This document shows positions 1 to 7,745 of a stretch of DNA of 51,192 nt, piece by piece. The stretch's first letter is position 1; each line of letters begins with the position of its first letter. The notes below the pieces were generated by a model. The model worked only from the letters and a program-made list of their open reading frames with translations. It searched no databases and was not told the DNA's origin. The translations under genes and the position numbers were made by a program. Origin of the DNA: Streptomyces scabichelini (GTDB lineage: Bacteria > Actinomycetota > Actinomycetes > Streptomycetales > Streptomycetaceae); contig NZ_JAAKZY010000059.1 in assembly GCF_011045015.1 (NCBI RefSeq), forward strand, positions 1 to 51,192. The letters run 5' to 3'.

Positions 1-2
1 GT

Positions 3-212
3 GGCGCATACGGGGCTGGCGGGGCAGTGAGGGGTGGCCTGCTGGGGCGTACGGGTACGACTACCAGGCCCGGCACCATCACGGTCCACGACCCCGAGCC
101 GGTCATCGCGCACATGGCCTCCTACCGGGCGTGGGCGGACCAGCACGACGTTCCCTTCGACGCGGCCATCGAGCGGGCCCGCGCCATCCTCGTCGACCGC
201 ATTGCGACCTAG
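3..212 (+). CDS. C-terminal fragment of a methyltransferase-like protein (truncated by window edge)
   Basis: The reading frame is open from the left edge to a TAG at 210-212. The last ~40 residues (VHDPEPVIAHMASYRAWAD...) look like the helical C-terminus of class I SAM-dependent methyltransferases that end in a 'DPEPV...YR' segment. The first ~20 residues are Gly/Arg/Thr-rich and do not look like a methyltransferase, so the upstream part may be in another frame or degenerate. The stop overlaps the stop of the convergent methyltransferase gene within the four bases CTAG at 209-212. The family call is weak because no SAM-binding motif lies inside the window. Confidence 0.35.
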   Translation, partial: GAYGAGGAVRGGLLGRTGTTTRPGTITVHDPEPVIAHMASYRAWADQHDVPFDAAIERARAILVDRIAT

Positions 213-895
213 TCGGAGGCTGCCACCCCGGCGGGGCCGTAATGGGACGCGACCGCAGGCTGGCCCGTGTAGTTCGGGCCGGCGGCCGGGTCGGCTCCCA
301 GGTAGTGGAATGGGAGCCTTATGCTGCGCGCCCCCTGGAGCGTGAGGCGATGGTGGCGGGCGCTGTAGCGGAAGCCGGCTGTGCGCAGCGCTGTCACGGC
401 AGCCCGCCCGGCAGGTGAACCGTCGGCCCAGCGGATCGAGTCGGGGTCGAAGTGGGCGAGCAGCAGGCCGTCGGGAGTCAGCCAGGAGGCGGCCCTGGCG
501 AGCAGGCCGAGCTGGTCACCGACGTAGTGCAGGCCGTGCACACAAGTGATCAGGTCGTACGTCCGTTTCGGCGCCCAGTGCGAGACAGAGGCGGTGACCC
601 GTTCCAACGTGGGCGGTGTCGGCACGGGGGCGAGCGGCCCCACCAGGTCGACGCCGGTGAGTACCGCGGCAGGCAGAGCGGACGCGGCCTGGTGCAGGGC
701 GCGTCCCTCGCCGCAGCACAGATCGAGCCACGACGGGGCGGCGGCGCGCTCTGCCAGGTACGCGAGGGGGTCGAAACCGAGCTCACGGGCGTAGCTGTTC
801 ACACCGGCCAGACCGCGCTCGCGGTTCATCGCGTTGTTGGCGACCACGGATGATCGTTCCAACTCGGTCGCGGAGACCAGGTGAGAAGTCGTCAT
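209..895 (-). CDS. Class I SAM-dependent methyltransferase
   Basis: 228 residues. A methyltransferase motif I is visible at residues ~56-63 (LDLCCGEGRAL), followed by an acidic strand end (TGVDLVGPL) and a motif like YDLITCVHGLHYVGD, so this is a Methyltransf_25/11-type Rossmann fold that uses S-adenosylmethionine in the cytosol. The N-terminus (ELERSSVVANNAMNRERGL) resembles small-molecule or peptide methyltransferases of Streptomyces, but the substrate cannot be told from the sequence. The ATG start at 895 lies 86 bp from the divergent kinase-like gene at 982, so the two share one short promoter region. Its 3' end meets the partial gene on the other strand. Confidence 0.8.
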   Translation of the reverse strand: MTTSHLVSATELERSSVVANNAMNRERGLAGVNSYARELGFDPLAYLAERAAAPSWLDLCCGEGRALHQAASALPAAVLTGVDLVGPLAPVPTPPTLERVTASVSHWAPKRTYDLITCVHGLHYVGDQLGLLARAASWLTPDGLLLAHFDPDSIRWADGSPAGRAAVTALRTAGFRYSARHHRLTLQGARSIRLPFHYLGADPAAGPNYTGQPAVASHYGPAGVAASD

Positions 896-969
896 GGGTC
901 ATTGTCCCAGCCACGGTTCCCACCACCCAGTGAACTTGCTGAGCAGTGAGGGGTGGTCTGCCGCTGGCG

Positions 970-975
970 TAGTGT
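970..975 (+). promoter_or_regulatory. -10 element for a leaderless kinase-like gene
   Basis: TAGTGT is followed by exactly six bases and then the GTG start at 982. This is the usual spacing for leaderless actinobacterial transcripts, and no Shine-Dalgarno sequence precedes the GTG. Confidence 0.5.
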
Positions 976-981
976 GCTCGG

Positions 982-1933
982 GTGATCCGGGTACCAGAGG
1001 CGTTCGTACGGAGCACCGTCGAGCGAGAAGGAGAGCCCGGAGCGGCGTGGCTTGCCGAACTGCCCTGGATCGTGGGCGAGTTGCTGGGGCGCTGGGAGTG
1101 TGTGCCCGACGGTGACGTCATGCATGGCGGGGTCGGGGTCATCGTCCCGGTGTGGTGGCGGGGCGAGCGTGCCGCTGTGCTGAAGGTGTCGTTTCCGCAT
1201 CCCGGCAATGTCCACGAGCCGGACGCGTTCACGGTGTGGGGCGGGCGCGGCGCCGTCCGGCTGTACGAGCGTGACGACGAGCGGTTCGCGATGCTGCTGG
1301 AGCGGGCCCGGACGTCGACTCTGGCCGAGGTGGAGGATGACGACGAGGTGGTGACGGTGGCGGGGCGGCTCAACCGCCGCCTTGCCGTCCCCGCACCACC
1401 CGGGCTGCCCCGGCTGCGCGAGCGGGCCGACGCCTGGGAGGAGCAACTGCGCAGGGACGCCGAGGAGTTGCCGCACGCCCTGCCGTGTCAGGTGCTGGAC
1501 TCCGCCGTGGCGACCGTCCGCGAGCTGGGACGCGCCCAACCCGACACCGTCATCCACGGCGACCTGCACGCCCGCAACATCTTGCGCGCCGACCGCGAAC
1601 CCTGGCTGGCCGTTGACCCGAAGGGATACGCGGGAGACCCGGCCTACGACGGCGGCACGCTGCTCAAGGCGCGCGCCCTGAAGCTCCTCGAAGCCGACGA
1701 CCTGCGCAAGGCGGTCCGCCGTGCGCTGGACGTGTTCGCCGAGGGCCGCGGAGCTCGATCGCGAACGCGTCCGGCGCTGGGCCCAGTTCCACGCCGTCCA
1801 GGCCGCGTTCCACGGCCGCCGCCACGGATTCCGTGTCGCCCGCAGCGGATCACGACTGGACCGGCTCACCGAATTCGTGGACGGCCTGGCGGAGTTGCTC
1901 ACGGAGACCGGACGTCGGCGCGGGGCCCGCTGA
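982..1933 (+). pseudogene. Streptomycin-6-kinase / hydroxyurea-kinase-like phosphotransferase, frameshifted
   Basis: Protein-kinase-fold small-molecule phosphotransferase of the APH(6)/Hur type. The N-lobe ATP-site region contains VMHGGVGVIVPV and AAVLKVSFPHP. The catalytic loop VIHGDLHARNIL lies at ~residues 190-201, and the metal-binding segment LAVDPKGYAGDPAYD follows. The frame breaks near 1741-1745: frame 1 reads DVFAEGRGARSR and then nonsense, while frame 2 from about 1742 continues with the expected C-terminus (AAELDRERVRRWAQFHAVQ...) to a TGA at 1931-1933. One extra G in the GAGGGCC at 1741-1747 explains it. Frame 1 stays open into the next gene, so the broken product would be a 493-residue read-through. 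The active-site motifs precede the break. It could be true decay, programmed slippage or a sequencing error. The start is the leaderless GTG at 982. Confidence 0.7.
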
Positions 1934-1989
1934 TGTCAGTGGTCGGCCCTAGGCTTCCTCGCGCAACCGACCAGCAAGAGGAGACTCCC

Positions 1990-2463
1990 GTGACCGCCGA
2001 GGACAAGACGATGAAGCGCATCGAGGAAGCCATGGGGCTGCAACACGCAGGTGACACCGAAGGCGCCCGGCAGCGGTTCACCGAGATCTGGGAGGAGATC
2101 GCCTTAGACGGCGATCCCTTCCACCGATGCGTCCTCGCCCACTACCTGGCCGATCTGCAAGAGGACCCGCGGGACGAGCTCGTATGGGATCTGCGTGCCC
2201 TGGAAGCAGCGGGTTCCGTGACCGACGACCGGGCCAAGCAGCACGACGCGTCCTTGGCGATACGCGGGTTCTCCCCGTCCCTGCACCTCAACCTCGCGGC
2301 GGACTACCACAAGCTCGCTGACGAGGCGCAGGCCCGCGTACACCTGACGGAAGCCCAGCAACACCTCGACGCGCTCAAGGATGACGACTACGGCCAGGGC
2401 ATCCGGTCGGCAATAGAGCGGCTGGCATCCCAGCTCACGGAGGCAGACCCCGACCCGCGCTGA
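1990..2463 (+). CDS. TPR-like helical repeat protein with a TTA codon
   Basis: 157 residues, acidic and almost entirely helical. The N-terminal helix pair (AMGLQHAGDTEGARQRFTEI) and later segments (LHLNLAADYHKLADEAQARV) fit tetratricopeptide repeats, so a protein-binding role in the cytosol is likely; no enzymatic motif is seen. The GTG at 1990 is preceded by AGAGGAG at suitable spacing. Leu39 is encoded by TTA at 2104-2106, a codon read by the bldA tRNA in Streptomyces, which suggests translation late in development. The gene lies 56 bp after the broken kinase gene and in the same frame as its frameshifted read-through. A methyltransferase gene follows 31 bp downstream, so these three may be cotranscribed. 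Confidence 0.75.
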   Translation: MTAEDKTMKRIEEAMGLQHAGDTEGARQRFTEIWEEIALDGDPFHRCVLAHYLADLQEDPRDELVWDLRALEAAGSVTDDRAKQHDASLAIRGFSPSLHLNLAADYHKLADEAQARVHLTEAQQHLDALKDDDYGQGIRSAIERLASQLTEADPDPR

Positions 2464-2494
2464 CCCCCGTCGGCTGCCGAAAAAGGAGCGGCAG

Positions 2495-3256
2495 TTGAGT
2501 GTCGTCTCGGATACGTTCGGCCGCATGGCTGACGAGTTGTTCGGACATCCGCGGCTGGCCCCGATCTACGACGCGGTCGATTCCGATCGCCGTGATCTCG
2601 ATGCGTACGTGCGTGCAGTCGAGGAGTTCGGGGCGCGTCGAGTGCTGGATGTCGGTTGTGGGACTGGCGTGTTCGCGCTTCGGCTGGCCGAGCGCGGGAT
2701 CGAGGTTGTCGGTGTTGATCCTGCCGCCGCGTCCCTCGATGTGGCCCGGGCCAAGCCGGGCGGCGACCGGGTGCGCTGGATCCATGGCGATGCAACAGCG
2801 CTTCCGCCGCTGCAAGTCGACCTCGCGACCATGACCGGGAACGCTGCCCAGGCCGTCGTCGACCCGCGGGTCTGGCAGGAGACCTTGCGAGGGGTCCACG
2901 ACACGCTGCGGCCGGGCGGGCGTTTCGTGTTCGAGACCCGGGATCCCGCGAAGCGCGCCTGGGAGGAGTGGAACCGGGAGGCCACGTACGGCGTTACGGA
3001 GATTCCGGGCGTCGGCGCGGTCGAGACATGGCTGGACCTGATCGATGTCAGCGGGCCGCTGGTGACGTTCCGCGGGACATATGTCTTCGCTGCGGACGGG
3101 CAGGTGCTGACGTCGGACTCGACGCTTCGATTCCGTGAACGGGAGGAGGTCGAGGCCGAGTTGGCCGCGCAGGGGTACGTCGTGGAGGACGTGCGCGATG
3201 CGCCTGACCGGCCAGGCCGGGAGTTCGTCTTCGTCGCGCTACGCCGCGAGGACTGA
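2495..3256 (+). CDS. Class I SAM-dependent methyltransferase
   Basis: 253 residues. Motif I is VLDVGCGTGVFALRLAERG at ~residues 50-68, followed by the acidic ribose-binding strand VVGVDPAAAS and a motif-II-like DLATMTGNAAQAV. This is the Methyltransf_25 group that includes many uncharacterised small-molecule methyltransferases. The TTG start at 2495 is chosen because AAAAGGAG at 2481-2488 lies at proper spacing. It is the last gene of the probable kinase-TPR-methyltransferase unit and ends 49 bp before the convergent LysR gene. The substrate is not predictable. Confidence 0.82.
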   Translation: MSVVSDTFGRMADELFGHPRLAPIYDAVDSDRRDLDAYVRAVEEFGARRVLDVGCGTGVFALRLAERGIEVVGVDPAAASLDVARAKPGGDRVRWIHGDATALPPLQVDLATMTGNAAQAVVDPRVWQETLRGVHDTLRPGGRFVFETRDPAKRAWEEWNREATYGVTEIPGVGAVETWLDLIDVSGPLVTFRGTYVFAADGQVLTSDSTLRFREREEVEAELAAQGYVVEDVRDAPDRPGREFVFVALRRED

Positions 3257-3305
3257 TCCCCACAGCGTGAGCACGTAGGTGCGTCCGTGTGGGACTGCCT
3301 GCGGC

Positions 3306-4211
3306 TCAGGCCACCGCCGTAGGCGCCAGTTCGCGTAGTTCGCGCAGTGCTGCCGCCACCGCCGGGCGGTCGTGGCCGGAGGCTCGGGTGCAGGTGAGGA
3401 GTTTGCGGTGCGGGTCGCCGGAGCAGCGTACGCGGGTGATCGGCAGGTGCGGGGTGAGGTGGGCGAGGCGGGGGATCAGGGCCACGCCCAGGCCGTGGGC
3501 CACCAGGTGGGCCGTGACGTTCCAGTCCAGGGCGTGGTGGACGATGTCGGGGGTGAAGCCGGCCGCGCCGCAGGCCGAGAGGACGTGGGGGCGGCAGGGG
3601 CTGTCCGGGACCGGGGCGATCCAGGGCTCGTGCGCGGCTTGCGTGAGGTCGACGCGGTCTCGCCCGGCCAGGCGGTGCCCCTTCGGGACGACCAGGTCGA
3701 ACGGGTCGTCCAGGAGCGGCTGTTGGTCGAAGCGGGTGTCACTGAGCGGCGGGTTACGGGGGGTCGCCTCGACGACCGCCAAGTCGATCTCGCCCTCGAA
3801 GAGCAGGTCGAAGCTCGCCGGTACCTCCAGCTCCTGGATCTGGATGGCGAGGCGCGGGTGGCGTTCACGCAGACGCGCGGCCATCGGGGCGAGCAGGATC
3901 GAGATGGCCACCGGAAAGCCGCTCACCCGTAGCAGCCCGGCGGGCTCGCTGTGGTCGGCCCGCAGGTCGAGCTCCGCGCGCTCCCAACGGGCCTGGATCG
4001 CGTCGGCGTGTGTGAGCAGGCTCCGGGCCGCCGGAGTGAGTCGTACGCCACGGCCCTGTGGTTCCAGCAGGTCGACGCCCAGGTCACGGGCCAGCTGCCG
4101 GATCTGCTGCGAGGCGGCGGAGGGAGTGAAGTGCAGGGCGCGTGCGGCTGCGGTGACCGTTCCGTAGTGGTCGACCGCTCTCAGGACGTGCAGTCGGCGT
4201 AGGTCAATCAT
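3306..4211 (-). CDS. LysR-family transcriptional regulator
   Basis: Winged HTH at residues 1-60 (LRRLHVLRAVDHYGTVTAAA... TPSAASQQIRQL) followed by a periplasmic-binding-like effector domain. The start is taken at the ATG of MIDLRRL (4211); an in-frame ATG three codons upstream (4220) is possible. It is divergent from a small Cys-motif gene at 4328 with a 116-bp shared gap, the typical arrangement for LysR autoregulation and control of the neighbour. The effector pocket (residues ~90-300) gives no clue to the ligand. Nothing links it to the TTCGAA motif found in the sugar genes. Confidence 0.85.
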   Translation of the reverse strand: MIDLRRLHVLRAVDHYGTVTAAARALHFTPSAASQQIRQLARDLGVDLLEPQGRGVRLTPAARSLLTHADAIQARWERAELDLRADHSEPAGLLRVSGFPVAISILLAPMAARLRERHPRLAIQIQELEVPASFDLLFEGEIDLAVVEATPRNPPLSDTRFDQQPLLDDPFDLVVPKGHRLAGRDRVDLTQAAHEPWIAPVPDSPCRPHVLSACGAAGFTPDIVHHALDWNVTAHLVAHGLGVALIPRLAHLTPHLPITRVRCSGDPHRKLLTCTRASGHDRPAVAAALRELRELAPTAVA

Positions 4212-4327
4212 GAAGTCCACGCTTCACGGTGAGGTCCAGCAAGTCAACCTGGACGTACACAAAGGCCTGGGTCCACCCTGGCTGTGTCGCGACGGTCAGC
4301 CCAACCGTTCCACCGAAGGAGTGCGAG

Positions 4328-4567
4328 ATGGCCAGCACAGCCGACCGCAGGACCGGCGGCGCCTGCCCGCACTGCGGATGGCCGGACCACGCCGAGCCCT
4401 TCCGGGTGGTGTCCCGGCACACCACCGCGGCGGGCGTCACGGTGTGGACCCGCTGCGGCTGCGGTTCGCTCCAGGTGCGCGTCGTGGACGCCACCGGCCT
4501 GCGCGTGGTCTCACGCAGTCGGCCCGCCGACCCCGCCGTGGCATCAAGGGACCTGTGCGACAGGTGA
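4328..4567 (+). CDS. Small protein with two cysteine pairs (putative zinc-binding), unknown function
   Basis: 79 residues. It has a CPHC pair at the N-terminus (GACPHCGWPDH) and a second close pair (TRCGCGS) about 30 residues later, which together could coordinate one zinc ion. There is no signal peptide and no membrane segment. The ATG at 4328 has GAAGGAG seven bases upstream. Its only obvious partner is the divergent LysR gene, so it may be the regulator's target. I do not recognise a named family. A longer in-frame start at 4229 exists but lacks a ribosome site and adds low-quality sequence. Confidence 0.6.
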   Translation: MASTADRRTGGACPHCGWPDHAEPFRVVSRHTTAAGVTVWTRCGCGSLQVRVVDATGLRVVSRSRPADPAVASRDLCDR

Positions 4568-4589
4568 GTTGAATGAGTTCAGTGAGGTG

Positions 4590-4705
4590 TCGAACGCGGT
4601 TCGACGACCTGTGTGGCGGGAGTTGCTGCGCGAACCGTTGACGCGCAAGGGGTTCGATTCTACGGTCCCGTTCGAAGTTGTGATCAGCGTTCAGGATTTC
4701 GAACG
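4590..4705 (+). promoter_or_regulatory. Cluster of TTCGAA-type operator candidates before the arabinanase gene
   Basis: Within 116 bp there is a perfect inverted repeat TCGAAC-GCG-GTTCGA at 4590-4604, a half site GTTCGATTC at 4652-4660, GTTCGAAGT at 4670-4678 and a full ATTTCGAAC at 4696-4704. The same 9-mer recurs before four other sugar-related transcription units in the window. The proximal copy is ~50 bp from the GTG start at 4755, suited to repression. The cognate regulator is not known. Confidence 0.5.
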
Positions 4706-4754
4706 CCCGTAGAGCGATCCCCGCAGAACGTCCCCCACTCGTAGGAGGATCCGC

Positions 4755-5789
4755 GTGAGCCGCACCTCCCGCAGAAGCAGCGGCAGAAGCAGCCGCAGAG
4801 CCGCCCGCAGAACCACCCGCAGAACCGCTCGCAGAACCGCCCTTCTCGCCGTCCCCGCGGCGATCCTGCTCGCGCTCGTCCCGAGCACGGCGTCCGCGTA
4901 CCCGAACCCGGGCCGCGTCACCGGCGACATCGTCACCCACGACCCGACGATGATCCGCACCTCGTCGGGTCAGTACCAGCTGTACGCCACCGGCGGAGGC
5001 ATCTCCTCCAAGACCTCCGGCGACCGCATCGCCTTCAGTGCCGGCGGCGACGCCTTCGGCAGCAGGCCGGGCTGGTGGCGGAACTACTCCTCCGTGCCGG
5101 AGGCCTGGGCGCCCGACATCTCGTACCACGGCGGCAAGTACCTGATGTACTACTCGGTCTCGTCGTTCGGCTCGCAGAACTCGGCGATCGGCCTTGCGAC
5201 TTCGACGACCGCCCGGCCGGGCAGCTGGACCGACCAGGGCATCGTCCACACGTCGAGCTCGTCGAACGACTACAACGCCATCGACCCGAACCTCTTCGTG
5301 AACGACGACGGCAAGTGGTGGCTGTCCTTCGGCAGTTGGTGGACCGGGATCAAGATGATCCAGATCAACCCGTCCACCGGGAAGCAGCTGAGCTCCAACA
5401 CCACCCGGTACCCCCTCGCCTCCCGCCCGACCGGCACCAAGGCCGTCGAAGCGCCCTACATCGTCAAGCGCAACGGCTACTACTACCTGTTCGCCTCGTA
5501 CGACACCTGCTGCGCCGGAACCAGCTCCACGTACAAGGTCAAGGTCGGCCGGGCCACCAGCGTCACCGGGCCGTACCTCGACAAGAACGGCGTCGCCATG
5601 ATGAACAACGGCGGTACGCCCGTGCTGGAGTCGCACGGCCGGTACATCGGCCCCGGCGGGCAGTCGATCATGAACGACGCGGACGGCGACCTGATCGTCT
5701 ACCACTACTACGACGGCCAGGACAACGGCACCCCGAAGCTCGGCATCAACCTTCTGAACTGGAGCAGCGGATGGCCCGTCGCCTACTGA
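4755..5789 (+). CDS. Secreted GH43 arabinan endo-1,5-alpha-L-arabinosidase
   Basis: 344 residues. Residues 1-48 are an unusual export signal: an Arg-rich region with twin arginines every four residues, a hydrophobic core (LLAVPAAILLALV) and an Ala-Ser-Ala cleavage site before YPNPG. The rest is a five-bladed GH43 propeller with the three expected acids: base Asp63 (THDPTMI), pKa modulator Asp177 (NAIDPNLF) and acid Glu232 (AVEAPYIV). GH43 enzymes are inverting; this subgroup hydrolyses alpha-1,5-arabinan outside the cell. The GTG start at 4755 has a GTAGGAGGAT ribosome site. Several TTCGAA-type sites precede it. The last blade is short but no truncation is evident. A Tat route is possible because of the twin arginines. 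Confidence 0.88.
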   Translation: MSRTSRRSSGRSSRRAARRTTRRTARRTALLAVPAAILLALVPSTASAYPNPGRVTGDIVTHDPTMIRTSSGQYQLYATGGGISSKTSGDRIAFSAGGDAFGSRPGWWRNYSSVPEAWAPDISYHGGKYLMYYSVSSFGSQNSAIGLATSTTARPGSWTDQGIVHTSSSSNDYNAIDPNLFVNDDGKWWLSFGSWWTGIKMIQINPSTGKQLSSNTTRYPLASRPTGTKAVEAPYIVKRNGYYYLFASYDTCCAGTSSTYKVKVGRATSVTGPYLDKNGVAMMNNGGTPVLESHGRYIGPGGQSIMNDADGDLIVYHYYDGQDNGTPKLGINLLNWSSGWPVAY

Positions 5790-5828
5790 CCCTGCTGGCG
5801 GCCCTCCTGCCCGCCTGAGCACGCCCCA

Positions 5829-5846
5829 CCACGGCGGGAGCCGTGG
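5829..5846. terminator. Hairpin after the arabinanase gene
   Basis: CCACGGC-GGGA-GCCGTGG, a perfect 7-bp stem with a 4-base loop 39 bp beyond the arabinanase stop. It has no T-run, as is usual in Streptomyces. Confidence 0.5.
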
Positions 5847-5920
5847 CCGGGAGGATGTGGGACCTGCTGGCGAAGGTCCTGGGCCGACTCGAACGCGGCC
5901 CGATCCTCCCGGCCGGCGGA

Positions 5921-5946
5921 GGCCTCGTCGCGGGAAGAGCGAGGCC
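5921..5946. terminator. Hairpin after the aminotransferase-like gene
   Basis: GGCCTCG at 5921-5927 pairs with CGAGGCC at 5940-5946. It lies about 30 bp beyond the stop of the minus-strand gene that ends at 5976, so with the hairpin at 5829 it closes a convergent gene pair. Confidence 0.4.
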
Positions 5947-5975
5947 CCCGGGCAACCGGTCCGGCTTCCGGCTGG

Positions 5976-7622
5976 TCAGCCGACCCGGTTGTTTGCGGCC
6001 GCCTCCGGCCAGGCGGCACCACGAGCGACGGCGGCCGCAGGCCACCGGGTGGGCTGCGGCATCGGCTGCGGGCCGGGCTGCGGAACAGGGGTGAGACCGG
6101 CCTGTTGCTGCTGCTGCGCCTGAGCGGACAGCGGGGTCAGCCAGGGCGGCTGCTCGGGGGCCCCGGGGCCGGGCGGTTCCGTCATGCCTCGGGCCATGGC
6201 GGCGGTCAAGGGTTGCTGCTGGCGTTGCTGGCCCTGGTCCACGGCGGTCAGACCCTGTTGCTGCTGGTGCTGGGCCACGGCGGTCAGGCCCTGTTGTTGC
6301 TGGTGCTGGGCCACAGGTGCCAGCTGCGGTTGCTGCTGGTGCTGGGCCGCGGGAGCGAGCCCCGGTTGCTGCTGCTGCTGGTGGGACTGGGCAGCGGCGG
6401 CCAGCCCCGGCATACCCCCGCCGTTCGTGGAGCTGACCAGTCGGTCCACGGCCGCCGTACCCGAGCTGTAGGTGTTGTTCCCTCCACCCGACTCGGGTAC
6501 GGCGGCTCCCCTCCTGGACCCGTAGAGCACCGACTCCAGGCCGGACACCAGGCGACGCACATCCACCTGGGGCCGGACCACGAGCCGCAGGAAGCGACTG
6601 GACGAGCCGATCTTGTTGCCGCACTCGCGGACCAGGATCCGGTGCTCGGTGAGCAGCCGATCCCGGACCACGGTGCCCTCGGCGCCCACGGGGAGGCGCA
6701 CGAAGAGGAAGTTGCCCTGCGACGGATACACCGTCAGACCGGGCAGTTGGGAGAGCTGGCGGGACATGTCGAGGCGGTCGCGGCGGACCTGGTGCAGGCT
6801 CTCCATGTACTCGGCGCCGTGGTCCCGGAGCATGAACACCACCGTCTCCGCGAAGGAGTTGAGGTTCCACTTGGGCAGCATGGAGCGGATCCTGCCCGCC
6901 AGGCTCGGGTTGGCCACGAGATAGCCGAAGCGCACGCCGTGCAGCCCGAAGTTCTTGCCGAGGCTGCGCAGCACGATCACGTTGGGCCGCATCACCGCGT
7001 CCTCGACGACGCTCGGCTCGGCCTCCGCGTCGGCGAACTCCAGGAACGACTCGTCGATGATGATCAGATCCAGATCGGCGAGCGCGTCGCAGAAGGCGTT
7101 GATCGTCTGGCGGGGCAGAAAGCCGCCGTCGGGGTTGTTCGGGTTGCAGATGACGGCGACCCGGCTGCCCCGGGAGCGGATGAACTGGATGTACTGCGCC
7201 GGGTCGAGGGCGAAGCCGTTGCTCTCCTGGAGCGGGAACATGTCGACGCGCTTGCCGGTCTCCATCGGCTGGTCGGTCCAGCGGCCGAAGGTGGGGACGG
7301 GGATGGCGAGGGACTCACGGACCAGCAGGTGGTCGATCCAGGTGATGAGTTCGGTGGACCCGTTGCCCATCGCGACGCACTGCGGGGGCAGTTGGAGCAG
7401 ATTGCACAGCTCACCGGTGATGGTGTCGGCGCTGCTCGGATAGAACGTGATGATGTCCCGCAGCCGGTGCGTCAGCTCCTCGAACATCGCGGGAGTGGGG
7501 AAGTACGGATTGCAGGGGATGCAGAAGTCCAGCGGACCCGACTCCCCGCTCTCTCGTGCCAGCGCTGCCATTGACGGGCTGTGCGCGCCGGTGCGGAACA
7601 GCGAGGTGACGTTGTCGGCCAT
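5976..7622 (-). CDS. HisC/CobC-like PLP aminotransferase with a Gln-rich repeat tail
   Basis: 548 residues. Residues ~30-370 are a fold-type I PLP aminotransferase similar to histidinol-phosphate aminotransferase and CobC. Visible are the N-terminal substrate strap (CIPCNPYFPTP), CNPNNPDGG at 159-167, IIIDESFLEF at 187-196, and Lys223 in RSLGKNFGLHG, expected to bind PLP. Residues ~375-548 are an added tail, with repeats of a 12-13 residue unit such as AQHQQQQGLTAV at 404-475 and then a Pro/Gln-rich segment. The catalytic part alone (~370 residues) is the normal family length. The ATG at 7622 follows GGAGGG. The amino-acid substrate is unknown. It lies between the epimerase and arabinanase genes but shows no clear functional link to them. 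Confidence 0.8.
   Translation of the reverse strand: MADNVTSLFRTGAHSPSMAALARESGESGPLDFCIPCNPYFPTPAMFEELTHRLRDIITFYPSSADTITGELCNLLQLPPQCVAMGNGSTELITWIDHLLVRESLAIPVPTFGRWTDQPMETGKRVDMFPLQESNGFALDPAQYIQFIRSRGSRVAVICNPNNPDGGFLPRQTINAFCDALADLDLIIIDESFLEFADAEAEPSVVEDAVMRPNVIVLRSLGKNFGLHGVRFGYLVANPSLAGRIRSMLPKWNLNSFAETVVFMLRDHGAEYMESLHQVRRDRLDMSRQLSQLPGLTVYPSQGNFLFVRLPVGAEGTVVRDRLLTEHRILVRECGNKIGSSSRFLRLVVRPQVDVRRLVSGLESVLYGSRRGAAVPESGGGNNTYSSGTAAVDRLVSSTNGGGMPGLAAAAQSHQQQQQPGLAPAAQHQQQPQLAPVAQHQQQQGLTAVAQHQQQQGLTAVDQGQQRQQQPLTAAMARGMTEPPGPGAPEQPPWLTPLSAQAQQQQQAGLTPVPQPGPQPMPQPTRWPAAAVARGAAWPEAAANNRVG
6198..6413 (-). repeat. Coding repeat array for the Gln-rich tail
   Basis: Five to six degenerate units of about 36-39 bp encode Gln-rich blocks separated by a G-L-(A/T)-(P/A)-(V/A) linker. 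Two adjacent units both read QHQQQQGLTAV. On the plus strand this appears as repeated TTGCTGCTGGTGCTGGGCC blocks. It is a site likely to change copy number by slippage. Confidence 0.8.
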
Positions 7623-7638
7623 GGACCCTCCGTCCGTG

Positions 7639-7673
7639 GGGGCGGCCCGCGCGGGCGTGATGCGGGCCGCCCC
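7639..7673. terminator. Strong hairpin between epimerase and aminotransferase genes
   Basis: GGGGCGGCCCGC at 7639-7650 pairs perfectly with GCGGGCCGCCCC at 7662-7673 (loop 11). It follows the epimerase stop by ~73 bp and ends only ~16 bp before the aminotransferase start (minus strand). It may be the terminator of the upstream operon, or it may lie in the leader of the aminotransferase mRNA and influence its translation. Confidence 0.6.
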
Positions 7674-7745
7674 TACATACGAACGGAGATGTGTCCGTGT
7701 TCAACTCACGGGAAAGCTGAGGAGATTGAAGCTTCCCATCAGGTT

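Noticed and set aside
982..2463. A 493-residue open frame that would fuse the kinase-like protein to the TPR protein
   Set aside because: After ~1745 the frame encodes Arg/Pro-rich nonsense while frame 2 carries the expected kinase C-terminus; the TPR gene has its own ribosome site and GTG at 1990.
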